From positions 1 to 18,023 of the forward strand of contig PANG01000085.1 in assembly GCA_002708345.1 (NCBI GenBank): a DNA stretch of 18,023 nucleotides, given 5' to 3'. Below, one piece after another: positions 1-6,455 of the stretch; position 1 is the first letter of the stretch; every line of letters starts with the position of its first letter. The position numbers were made by a program, and so were the translations under genes. The DNA is from Planctomycetaceae bacterium. GTDB lineage: Bacteria; Planctomycetota; Planctomycetia; Pirellulales; Pirellulaceae. The notes under the pieces are model-generated. The model was not told the origin of the DNA, did no database searches, and saw only the letters and a program-made list of their open reading frames with translations.

Positions 1-476
1 CCAGGAGCATTCAGGTACCAGTGGCCAAGCAGCATCGCCGTTGTCGTGCTGCCGACCAGCAGGCCGGCACTGAGACTGCCAAGGATCCTCGGCCAGTCCG
101 CCAGGGAGAGATGAAAACCGAGGTGATTCGGGCCCCCGGCAGTGCCGACAACCAGCAGCGTCGCCAGCACCGTCGCCAGCACCGTCAGCAGCCTCCCGGT
201 GCGATGTGCCTCGTAGATCCAGCAACTCGCTGCCAGGTAACTGGTCACCGCAAGCAGCACGGAAAAACCGCTTATCGTCCTGGGAATCGTGGTGGGACTG
301 TCGCTTCCAAGAGACCAGGCGACCAGTGCCGCGAGCACGGCAATCCCCATCACCACCCAGAGGTGGATCCGGAAAAATCCACTGGTTACCTGGCGAGGGG
401 ACGTCAGGCCAATGGAGAAGGCAATCCCCATGGCGATGCGGATCAGGAAGTGCAGGATATGCCAGGCGAGAGACAC
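1..476 (-). CDS. Polytopic membrane protein of unknown function, cut by the left window edge
   Basis: An open frame runs leftwards from a GTG at 476-474 to the window edge without a stop, giving 158 visible residues. It is rich in hydrophobic stretches: I place membrane segments near residues 6-24, 38-56, 68-86, 96-113 and 130-150, with short polar turns between them and a basic/acidic patch (EAHRTGR) at 89-95. The visible part ends in LLGHWYLNAP, a striking Gly-His-Trp-Tyr patch at the end of the fifth segment; a membrane-embedded His/Trp/Tyr cluster could bind a cofactor, but that is a guess. The start lies 8 bp after the folE stop, so it is probably the distal gene of the Bax-inhibitor/DUF309/folE operon. 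No clear Shine-Dalgarno precedes the GTG, and the frame stays open further upstream inside folE, so the start is uncertain. I do not recognise a named family. Confidence 0.6.
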   Translation of the reverse strand, partial: MSLAWHILHFLIRIAMGIAFSIGLTSPRQVTSGFFRIHLWVVMGIAVLAALVAWSLGSDSPTTIPRTISGFSVLLAVTSYLAASCWIYEAHRTGRLLTVLATVLATLLVVGTAGGPNHLGFHLSLADWPRILGSLSAGLLVGSTTTAMLLGHWYLNAP

Positions 477-484
477 GGTTTTTG

Positions 485-1078
485 CTAGCGATGGTTGCCG
501 TAGATCAACTGCATGACCTCTGCACGGCTGGAGAGGTTCGATCGAAAAATGCCCTTCATGGCCGATGTGACGCAGAGCGATCCCGGCTTGCGAACTCCCC
601 GGATCGCCATGCAGGAATGGCTTGCCTCGATAACGACCGCCACGCCCCGGGCATCCAGTTCCGAGACAAGCAGGTCCGCGATTTCCTCGGTCATTCTTTC
701 CTGGACTTGGGGACGCCGGGCAATCACCTCCACCACGCGTGCCAGCTTGCTCAGGCCGATCACCCGGCCGCTTGGCATGTAACCAATATGGGCCTTGCCC
801 ATGAATGGCAGCATGTGGTGCTCACACATGCTGCAAAAACTGATGTCCCGTACGAGAACCACCTCGTCATATTTTTCCTCGAAGAACTTCTTCGTGTGCT
901 GGCGGGGGTCCTGGTGAAGACCGCTGAACATCTCTGCATACATGCGGGCCACGCGGGCAGGGGTTTCGGTCAGTCCCTCCCGGTCCGGGTCCTCACCAAC
1001 CGCCAGCAGGATCTCGCGGACCGCTGCCTCGATGCGGGCATGGTCCACGTCGGGGTTCTTGTCTGGTGAATCTGTCAT
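485..1078 (-). CDS. folE: GTP cyclohydrolase I
   Basis: Converts GTP to 7,8-dihydroneopterin triphosphate plus formate, the first step of folate and pterin synthesis, in the cytoplasm as a homodecamer. The 197-residue length is usual. The zinc site is intact: CEHH at 85-88 supplies Cys85 and His88 and Cys156 lies in EASHSCM (151-157). Other family hallmarks are [10 protein letters not shown] at 108-117, [11 protein letters not shown] at 122-132 and RGVRKPGS at 160-167, so this is a type I (FolE) enzyme and should be active. The ATG at 1078 has no good Shine-Dalgarno. It sits 87 bp downstream of the DUF309 gene, a gap with a possible promoter of its own, and 8 bp before a membrane-protein gene on the same strand. 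It could feed folate, or other pterins if partner genes exist elsewhere; none is in this window. Confidence 0.97.
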   Translation of the reverse strand: MTDSPDKNPDVDHARIEAAVREILLAVGEDPDREGLTETPARVARMYAEMFSGLHQDPRQHTKKFFEEKYDEVVLVRDISFCSMCEHHMLPFMGKAHIGYMPSGRVIGLSKLARVVEVIARRPQVQERMTEEIADLLVSELDARGVAVVIEASHSCMAIRGVRKPGSLCVTSAMKGIFRSNLSSRAEVMQLIYGNHR

Positions 1079-1119
1079 CAGTTCGTTTTTCCGCTCACTG
1101 GCTGGCCACTCCTGTTACC

Positions 1120-1149
1120 ATCGTAAATCTTCATTGCCTGCCGGGTCAA
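1120..1149 (-). promoter_or_regulatory. Possible sigma70-type promoter for folE
   Basis: On the minus strand TTGACC (1149-1144) is followed after 18 bp by TACGAT (1125-1120), 5/6 and 4/6 matches to the consensus. Transcription would start near 1113, about 35 bases before the folE ATG. It lies in the only sizeable gap of the operon (87 bp). The match alone is weak evidence. Confidence 0.25.
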
Positions 1150-1165
1150 AGGGGGGCGGCCCCGG

Positions 1166-1576
1166 CTACTCGATAAGTCCTGGTTCGGGATTCTCTTCCA
1201 GGTGAATTTCGGGGATCTTCTCGACCTCGATCTCCGCCTGGGGATACTCCTCGTCGCTCTCAAGGAACTGCTGGCAGCAATGCGTCAGTTCCCGGATCAG
1301 CTTCTCCACGTCCAACCCCTGGTGCACCGGCAGGTGAGGCTCGAGGTAGGTGCAACTGGAATGGTAGAGCTTGCGGGAACCACGAATGTTGCCGTTGCCG
1401 AAGTGATGAAGGCAGACCGCCACCTGGATCAACCCCTGGTAAAATGTCCGCGGCGGACCCTCGACGTCGACCCAGAGATCTTCCCAGACCTCGTGGGCCT
1501 CGAAAAAATCACACCGGTTAAAATAGTCGATCCCCGCCAGGTAACGTGAATCGTAGGGGCCGCTCTTGTCGTTCAT
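1166..1576 (-). CDS. DUF309 family protein
   Basis: A 136-residue protein with the two signatures of the small all-helical DUF309 family: FFEAHEVWEDLW at 24-35 and QGLIQVAVCLHH at 47-58, followed by a GN..GS motif (62-67). Histidines and glutamates in these helices (His28, Glu29, Glu32, His57, His58) line up as a possible metal or ligand pocket; the biochemical role of the family is unknown to me. The C-terminal third (about 108-136) is strongly acidic and looks like a disordered tail. The ATG at 1576 is only 6 bp after the Bax-inhibitor stop codon and has no Shine-Dalgarno, so translation probably depends on the upstream gene. Its position between a BI-1 membrane protein and folE suggests co-transcription, not a shared pathway. 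Confidence 0.88.
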   Translation of the reverse strand: MNDKSGPYDSRYLAGIDYFNRCDFFEAHEVWEDLWVDVEGPPRTFYQGLIQVAVCLHHFGNGNIRGSRKLYHSSCTYLEPHLPVHQGLDVEKLIRELTHCCQQFLESDEEYPQAEIEVEKIPEIHLEENPEPGLIE

Positions 1577-1582
1577 GGTTGG

Positions 1583-2317
1583 TTAATCGCGTGATATCAT
1601 CAGCAGCAGGATGTAATAGAACAACAACGCCACGGCGGCAAACAGGCAGAGCGCCGCAACCACGTGCTGGTCGGTCCGGAAACGGTTCATCACCTGGGAG
1701 GTGAAGTAGAGGATATAGCCCCCCGCCAGGCCAATGCCCACGCAGGAAATGATGACTCCCATGTGAAACCCGAAAAGGATGGAGCAGAGAATCATGCCAA
1801 GCAGGACAAATCCCATCAGCATCAGCGCCTGGCCCATCCAGCTGAAATCAGCCCGGGTAACAAAGACGATCATTGTCAGCCCAAGGAACACGAAGGTGGT
1901 GATCACGCCAGCCGAGGCAATGGTTCCCTCGCCCCCGTGAAACCCGGCAATGTAGAGCAGCGGAACAAAGATCGCCGCCTCGGCAAGCACATAAAGCCCC
2001 AGTCCCATGTACTGTGTTGACACCGAAGTTGCCGATGCCGCCCACTTGTTGGCAACACTGCTGACGACCACGAACGCGAGAAGTACAAGCAGAAAGTTCC
2101 AGCCGCCGACCATCGCCCCGATTGCCTTCTGCATCGTGGCCTCCGGGATCAGGGTGAAGATGGCCAGTTCCAGTACGACAAACAGCAGCACCGCCGCCGT
2201 CAGGTGCATGTAGGTGCGACGGATGAATGCTGTCCGGTCCGACTCCGCGGCATGGGCTGCCATCGTGGTGTGGTAACCGGACAGCGAATCAAAGGCCTGG
2301 TTGTCCTGGTAGCTCAT
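1583..2317 (-). CDS. Bax inhibitor-1 family membrane protein
   Basis: A 244-residue inner-membrane protein of the BI-1/YccA/YetJ family (TMBIM fold), whose studied members act as pH-sensitive calcium leak channels or modulate membrane proteases. Seven hydrophobic segments are visible, roughly at 41-59, 73-89, 104-123, 134-153, 161-183, 187-206 and 217-240, after a polar N-terminus. I chose the ATG at 2317 because AGGAG lies 8 bp before it; the ATG at 2323 sits only 2 bp from that site, and the frame extends further up to 2617 without family similarity. The motif before the last segment reads LYFTSQVMNRF (203-213), where many relatives have an Asp (YDTS), so the acidic sensor residue may be absent. 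It is the first gene of the minus-strand operon and is preceded by a good promoter. Confidence 0.88.
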   Translation of the reverse strand: MSYQDNQAFDSLSGYHTTMAAHAAESDRTAFIRRTYMHLTAAVLLFVVLELAIFTLIPEATMQKAIGAMVGGWNFLLVLLAFVVVSSVANKWAASATSVSTQYMGLGLYVLAEAAIFVPLLYIAGFHGGEGTIASAGVITTFVFLGLTMIVFVTRADFSWMGQALMLMGFVLLGMILCSILFGFHMGVIISCVGIGLAGGYILYFTSQVMNRFRTDQHVVAALCLFAAVALLFYYILLLMISRD

Positions 2318-2366
2318 CGTCATCGCTCCTGGGGGCAGAGGGAAAAGATTTGTATCACTTCCTGTT

Positions 2367-2395
2367 ATTCTCAAAGGGTTCAGCCGGGGTGTCAA
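2367..2395 (-). promoter_or_regulatory. Sigma70-like promoter for the Bax-inhibitor/DUF309/folE operon
   Basis: A perfect TTGACA (-35, 2395-2390) and GAGAAT (-10, 2372-2367, 4/6) are separated by 17 bp on the minus strand. The predicted start near 2360 gives a leader of about 43 bases before the ATG at 2317, with AGGAG correctly placed in it. It lies in the 242-bp divergent gap shared with nth. Confidence 0.5.
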
Positions 2396-2455
2396 CATCG
2401 ACATGGAAATCAGCCTGGCCGAATTGAATAACGGCCTGCTGTCGGCCGCGCCTGC

Positions 2456-2485
2456 TTGACAATTCACCCGCTGGAAGACAAGAAT
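2456..2485 (+). promoter_or_regulatory. Possible promoter for nth-dcd
   Basis: TTGACA (2456-2461, 6/6) is followed after 18 bp by AAGAAT (2480-2485, 4/6). Transcription would begin near 2492, about 70 bases before the chosen nth start. It lies about 60 bp from the divergent Bax-inhibitor promoter, so the two genes may share a control region. Confidence 0.42.
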
Positions 2486-2559
2486 TGCCGCGCAGCAGTT
2501 ACATGCGTCGGCCGTTGTTCCACGTGTTCCAGATTGTCTCGCCGAGCAGGCACGATGCC

Positions 2560-3213
2560 ATGACCGCGACAACCGAGGAAAAACGCTATGCCGCCAGGGT
2601 GGTTCGGCACCTGGCAAGGGATTATGCCGACGCCGAGTGTGCCTTGCTGTTTGAGAGTCCCTTCCAGCTGCTGATCGCCACGATTCTCTCGGCCCAGTGT
2701 ACCGATGAGCGGGTGAACATCGTTACCCGGGAACTGTTCGCTCGCTACCCGACCGTCGAGCAGATGGCGATGGCGACCCAGCGTCAGGTGGAGAAGCTGG
2801 TACAGAGTGCGGGCTTTTTCCGCACCAAGGCGAAGAACATCCGTGCCTGTAGCAAGGCGATCGTCAAGGAGCATGGTGGCGAGGTCCCCGAGAGTCTCGA
2901 GGCACTGGTGCAGCTGGCCGGCGTCGGTCGCAAGACGGCGAATGTTGTGATGGGGACTGCCATGGGGATCGCCACCGGTGTGGTGGTGGATACTCACGTG
3001 GGACGGATCAGCCGCCGGCTGGGACTGACCAGCGAGTCCGATCCGGTCAAGGTGGAACGTGACCTGGTGGAACTGTTGCCGAAAAAAGAATGGATCAACT
3101 ACTCCCATCGGATGATTCACCATGGACGCAAGGTCTGCAATGCAAGGAAGGCACGATGCGAGCAGTGCAGCATGAAAAAACTTTGCCCCCGGATCGGAGT
3201 GGATATTTCGTGA
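2560..3213 (+). CDS. nth: Endonuclease III (DNA glycosylase/AP lyase)
   Basis: Removes oxidised pyrimidines from DNA and cleaves the resulting abasic site, in base excision repair. From the ATG at 2560 it has 217 residues, close to the 211 of E. coli Nth. The helix-hairpin-helix LAGVGRKTANVV (119-130) carries the catalytic Lys125, and VDTHV (143-147) carries the catalytic Asp144. The C-terminal [4Fe-4S] loop is complete, with Cys193, Cys200, Cys203 and Cys209 in the classic C-x6-C-x2-C-x5-C spacing, so the enzyme should be active. A weak GCAGG lies 9 bp before this ATG; the frame stays open upstream to a TTG at 2485, but those 25 extra residues do not resemble the family. It is followed after 88 bp by dcd on the same strand. 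Confidence 0.96.
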   Translation: MTATTEEKRYAARVVRHLARDYADAECALLFESPFQLLIATILSAQCTDERVNIVTRELFARYPTVEQMAMATQRQVEKLVQSAGFFRTKAKNIRACSKAIVKEHGGEVPESLEALVQLAGVGRKTANVVMGTAMGIATGVVVDTHVGRISRRLGLTSESDPVKVERDLVELLPKKEWINYSHRMIHHGRKVCNARKARCEQCSMKKLCPRIGVDIS

Positions 3214-3301
3214 CAGAGGAAGTACAAAAGGGCCGGGTAACCCGCCACACGGATGTCCGCGGCCAGGTTGATAGCGGGTCGATCAAGAAAGGAATCCAGG
3301 T

Positions 3302-3877
3302 ATGATCCTCTCGGGCGATGAGATTCGTGCACGCGTTGGTGAGTCGATCATTATCGAGCCCTTCGATGAGAAACACCTGAACCCGAATAGCTACAACCTC
3401 TCGCTGCATGATGAAGTCCTGATCTACGAGGAGGTCGTGCTCGACATGCGAGAGGTGAACCGGGTGCGACGTCTGACAATTCCTGATAGCGGGCTGGTCC
3501 TGAATCCCAACCAGATCTACCTGGGCCGCACCCAGGAACGAACCGAGACCCTTGACCTGGTGCCGATGGTCGAGGGCCGCAGCTCCGTGGGACGGCTGGG
3601 ACTGTTCGTGAATGTCACCGCGGGTTTTGGCGATGTCGGATTCTCCGGCTACTGGACGCTGGAAATGTTTGCCGTGCAGCCAGTACGGATTTACCCTGGA
3701 GTCCCGATCTGCCAGATCTTCTACCACCAGCTGACCGGCGAGTACCGGACCTACTCCAGTGACAAGTACCATAACAACCGGGATATTCAACCCAGCCTTC
3801 TCTACAAGGAACTGAACCCGGATGCCGACAAGGAAGACCCGCAGCTGACGATCGACTTTGGCAAGGCACCCCGCTAA
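3302..3877 (+). CDS. dcd: dCTP deaminase
   Basis: Deaminates dCTP to dUTP for thymidylate synthesis; the family shares the trimeric dUTPase fold. The 191-residue length is standard. Recognisable blocks are LNPNSYNLSL (26-35), EGRSSVGRLGLFVNVTAGF (91-109), FSGYWTLEMF (114-123) with the presumed catalytic Glu121, YPGVPICQIFY (131-141) and the C-terminal DKYHNNRDIQPSLLYKEL (154-171) that closes over the nucleotide. Whether it also hydrolyses dUTP, as the bifunctional DCD-DUT enzymes do, cannot be told by eye. AAGGA 8 bp before the ATG is a good ribosome site. With nth upstream it forms a small set limiting uracil and base damage in DNA. Its stop codon lies in a 13-bp tandem duplication shared with the convergent antiporter gene. 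Confidence 0.94.
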   Translation: MILSGDEIRARVGESIIIEPFDEKHLNPNSYNLSLHDEVLIYEEVVLDMREVNRVRRLTIPDSGLVLNPNQIYLGRTQERTETLDLVPMVEGRSSVGRLGLFVNVTAGFGDVGFSGYWTLEMFAVQPVRIYPGVPICQIFYHQLTGEYRTYSSDKYHNNRDIQPSLLYKELNPDADKEDPQLTIDFGKAPR

Positions 3878-3888
3878 GGCACCCCGCT
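3863..3888. repeat. 13-bp perfect tandem duplication at convergent gene ends
   Basis: AAGGCACCCCGCT occurs at 3863-3875 and again immediately at 3876-3888. The dcd stop (TAA, 3875-3877) spans the junction of the copies, and the antiporter stop (minus-strand TAG, 3889-3887) starts inside copy two. The second copy ends in CCGCTAGCGG (3884-3893), a perfect 10-bp palindrome. Confidence 0.95.
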
Positions 3889-5350
3889 AGCGGAGGAACA
3901 GCACCACGTAGACCAGTGCCAGCACGATCTGTACCAGCGCGTAGGGGATGGCGATCTTGACAAATCCCCCGAAGGACATTGGCACCTTGTGCTTGTGCAT
4001 GATCGTTACCGCAACGAGCGTGGAAGCGGAACCGATCGGTGTCAGGTTACCACCCAGGTTGGCTCCGAAAATGACTGACCACCAGAGACCGGATTCGTGA
4101 GGCGTTCCCAGGCTGTTGAGAATGTTGGCGAGCATCGCCGCCAGCGGAATGTTGTCGGTCACGCTGCTGAAACCGGCAGATCCAAGCAGGAGGATCGAGC
4201 TGTCGGCGGCAGTGGCATTTTCGGCGGTGATATTCGAGAGTACCCGCTGCAGCCCGTTACCGATTTCATTGAGTACCTGGGCATGCTCCATCACGTAAAT
4301 GACCACGAACAGTGACATGAAGAATGCGATCAGGTCCCAGTCGATCGCCTTGTAGAACTGGTCCGCCTCCGACTTGAAACGGACCAGCATCACGGCGGAA
4401 AAACCCAACGCGACAAACCCCATTTCCAGGTCGCTGATGTAAGGGAGCACGCTGGTGGTGGCGATCGTGATAATGAAAAGGGCCAGCATGGCCGTGGAAA
4501 AATAGAAGAATCCCCAGCTCTCGATCCCGTCGTTCTCGTCAAATCCCTCAACCAGCTGCCGGGCCGTAGAGCGTTGCTCGGTGTCGGTGATGCGGCGAAT
4601 GCCGAACAGCCTGGCTCCCAGCATCAAGGTCACGATCGTGGCCAGTATCACGTAGGGACTCGCCTTGAGAAAGAACTCCAGGAAACTGATCCCCGCCGCC
4701 GTCCCCACGATAATGTTGGGGACCGAACTGATCAGGGTCAGCAGGCCACCGATATTGGTAAGCAGGCCCTCGATCAGCAGGAACCCGAGTAGCTTGTCAC
4801 GCAGGTTCAACTTGTCCAACGAGACAACCGTCAGTGAACCAACAATGATCATGGCAGTCACATTGTTCAGTACCGCTGAAAAAATGACGGTCATCGCGCC
4901 GTAAAAATAAAGCAGCAGCAGAGGATCCCCCCGCGAGGCCTTGGTGACGCGAATTGCGATCCAGGTGAATAAACCGGATTTGCTGGTGAGATCCACGAAC
5001 AGGCTCGAACCGAGAATGATGGCGATCACGCCCCAGTTGATCGCCGGAATATAGACGGGCATGCTGATTTCATGGCCGCCCTCGTAATGCCCGCTGCCAT
5101 GCTCTGCCGCAGTAGACAGATCGACATCGCTGGTGACCGGCTGGGAGCCAACCAGGACCGGGGAAAACGGGAGGACCTGGAAAAAACTCCCCAGTAAAAG
5201 GCAGACCAGGGCAAACAGGCCGGCAATCACCGACTTCTTGGCGTGGAGTTTTTCCTCCAGCGCAAGACAGAGAATCAACGCCACGAGTAGCCCGGCAAAC
5301 AGGATCCGGACCCCAACACTCACCGTTGTTTCACTGGCAATAAGGTACAT
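3887..5350 (-). CDS. Ion transporter (IT) superfamily permease, probable Na+/H+ antiporter
   Basis: A 487-residue polytopic inner-membrane protein of the IT superfamily (ArsB, NhaD, SLC13-like). It has two related halves, each with a helix-breaking signature: SAVLNNVTAMIIV (158-170) and TNIGGLLTLISSVPNIIVG (198-216) in the first, SSVTDNIPLAAM (395-406) and GANLGGNLTPIGSASTLVA (429-447) in the second. The Asn-Asn and Asp-Asn pairs and Gly/Pro-rich loops are the usual ion-binding hairpins. Between the first membrane segments lies an external loop with three histidines in ten residues (84-93). The most likely role is Na+/H+ or similar cation antiport, but organic anion or arsenite transport is not excluded. 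The ATG at 5350 has only a weak ribosome site. It is 66 bp downstream of a universal-stress-like gene on the same strand, probably one operon. Confidence 0.82.
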   Translation of the reverse strand: MYLIASETTVSVGVRILFAGLLVALILCLALEEKLHAKKSVIAGLFALVCLLLGSFFQVLPFSPVLVGSQPVTSDVDLSTAAEHGSGHYEGGHEISMPVYIPAINWGVIAIILGSSLFVDLTSKSGLFTWIAIRVTKASRGDPLLLLYFYGAMTVIFSAVLNNVTAMIIVGSLTVVSLDKLNLRDKLLGFLLIEGLLTNIGGLLTLISSVPNIIVGTAAGISFLEFFLKASPYVILATIVTLMLGARLFGIRRITDTEQRSTARQLVEGFDENDGIESWGFFYFSTAMLALFIITIATTSVLPYISDLEMGFVALGFSAVMLVRFKSEADQFYKAIDWDLIAFFMSLFVVIYVMEHAQVLNEIGNGLQRVLSNITAENATAADSSILLLGSAGFSSVTDNIPLAAMLANILNSLGTPHESGLWWSVIFGANLGGNLTPIGSASTLVAVTIMHKHKVPMSFGGFVKIAIPYALVQIVLALVYVVLFLR

Positions 5351-5389
5351 CTGGTTGCCTGGGCCCGTCCTGACATGTCCGAGTTGTTC

Positions 5390-5413
5390 CAGCTGGCCTG
5401 CCGCAGGCAGCTG
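5390..5413 (-). other. Stem-loop between the usp-like and antiporter genes
   Basis: Starting 3 bp after the usp-like stop codon, an inverted repeat forms a stem of about 10 bp with one bulged base and a 3-base loop (arms 5390-5401 and 5403-5413). No T tract follows on the minus strand, so it is more likely an mRNA-stability or partial-termination element than a full terminator. It would lower antiporter expression relative to the upstream gene. Confidence 0.4.
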
Positions 5414-5416
5414 TCA

Positions 5417-6259
5417 TTAGAGTAAGAGTAGTGGCATCTCGCGTAGTTCAATGGCCAGCGGGTAGGCCAGCCCGTGCATCGCCAGCTGGTCCTCGTCCTT
5501 GGTGTTGAGCACCAGCAGGTTGATCTCGTGCCTCTCGATCAATCGCTTGTAGTCTTCCAGCAGGTGCCCCAGTATGATCACCGATTCGACCTGGAAACCC
5601 TGGTCGGCACGCTGCTGGAAAACCTGCTGGCAGGAGAGTATATAGTCTGCCGGTTCCTTGAGAAGCTGCTCGCGGAGGACTTCTTCCGCTTCTGCTGTAT
5701 CAATCGAGGGAATCTTGCCAATCGTGTGGATGTACCGCCTGAAGACCTGCTCGTCTTCCACGTGAGCCAGCACCAGTGTCCCACCCGTACTGGTCAGCGC
5801 CGCCGCGTAACTGACCAGGTGATTGTCACCGGAAAGGTGATCGGTGACCGCCATCACCGTCTTGATTTTTTCCCAGTTGTTGTTGCGGGGGATAAGCATC
5901 ACCGGACAGGAGATAATCTGGGTCATCACGTCAACGTAAGCCCCCAGGCTGTATGGGAGCTCCGGGATTGGATCATGCAGGTTTCGTACCGTACAGATCA
6001 GGTCCGGCTGCGCCTGCTCGATCAACGACATCAGTTCCTCGACGTTCGAGAACTGGTCCCCCGTCACGCAGGCATAAGGGGACTGGGCGGAATCATGGAG
6101 TCCACCCAGGCACTGGTGGAGCTGGTAGGTGAACTGTTCCGCATCCTGACCGCTGGCGTCGGTTACCACCAGGATCTTATCGAGCGTGATAGACTCCTCG
6201 GCAAACGGTTGCCGATCGGCGGACTTGAAGGCACTTTCAAACTGGTCCAGGTTGGTCAT
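5417..6259 (-). CDS. Tandem universal stress protein (UspA)-like protein
   Basis: A 280-residue soluble protein that looks like two UspA alpha/beta domains in a row. Domain one runs from about 26 (KILVVTDASG at 28-37) to SCPVMLIP (117-124). Domain two begins with IKTVMAVTDHLSGDNHLVSYAAAL (132-155), continues through LVLAHVEDE (162-170) and LLVLNTKDED (248-257), and closes with PLAIELREMPLLLL (267-280). The G-x2-G-x9-G(S/T) ATP-binding motif expected before the last strand is not visible in either domain, so it is probably a non-ATP-binding type. It is the first gene of a two-gene unit with the downstream antiporter; Usp domains are known as regulatory partners or fusions of cation transporters, so it may control that protein. 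The ATG at 6259 is preceded by a modest purine stretch only. Confidence 0.75.
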   Translation of the reverse strand: MTNLDQFESAFKSADRQPFAEESITLDKILVVTDASGQDAEQFTYQLHQCLGGLHDSAQSPYACVTGDQFSNVEELMSLIEQAQPDLICTVRNLHDPIPELPYSLGAYVDVMTQIISCPVMLIPRNNNWEKIKTVMAVTDHLSGDNHLVSYAAALTSTGGTLVLAHVEDEQVFRRYIHTIGKIPSIDTAEAEEVLREQLLKEPADYILSCQQVFQQRADQGFQVESVIILGHLLEDYKRLIERHEINLLVLNTKDEDQLAMHGLAYPLAIELREMPLLLL

Positions 6260-6307
6260 CAGGGCTTTTCCCGGTGATGGAATTCAGGCGGTTGAGCCTG
6301 CGCGGCA

Positions 6308-6336
6308 AGCATAACACGCCTGCCGGGGAGCGACAA
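6308..6336 (-). promoter_or_regulatory. Possible promoter for the usp-like/antiporter operon
   Basis: TTGTCG (6336-6331, 4/6) and TATGCT (6313-6308, 4/6) are 17 bp apart on the minus strand. The start near 6301 would give a leader of about 40 bases. It sits in the 196-bp divergent gap with acnA. Confidence 0.33.
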
Positions 6337-6345
6337 TGTATCCCC

Positions 6346-6374
6346 ACGACAGCCTCCTCCAGATCGGCTAGAAT
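6346..6374 (+). promoter_or_regulatory. Possible promoter for acnA
   Basis: ACGACA (6346-6351, 4/6) and TAGAAT (6369-6374, 5/6) are 17 bp apart, giving a leader of about 75 bases before the acnA ATG. A second, weaker candidate (TTGCCA at 6422, AATACT at 6446) would start transcription almost at the ATG and make a leaderless message. Confidence 0.35.
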
Positions 6375-6455
6375 CCCTTCTGGAGTTCCCCTTGCCGCCA
6401 GGCAGGGTGAGATCTCGCTGTTTGCCAATTTTCCAGTGAGCCGGAAATACTTTCG

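Noticed and set aside
206..1069. 287-residue plus-strand open frame opposite folE
   Set aside because: It is antisense to a clear folE gene, shows no domain signature and is rich in His/Arg, as expected for a mirror frame of a GC-rich gene.
1151..1164. GGGG/CCCC stem as a terminator after the DUF309 gene
   Set aside because: Only 4 bp with a 3-base loop, and the T run is short; not convincing, and it overlaps the possible folE promoter area.
2318..2617. 100-residue N-terminal extension of the Bax-inhibitor protein
   Set aside because: The extension is Arg/Cys/Pro-rich, crosses the promoter of the gene and lacks family similarity; AGGAG supports the start at 2317.
2464..3123. 219-residue minus-strand open frame opposite nth
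   Set aside because: Antisense to a complete endonuclease III gene with catalytic residues and iron-sulfur cysteines; His/Gln-rich with no motif.
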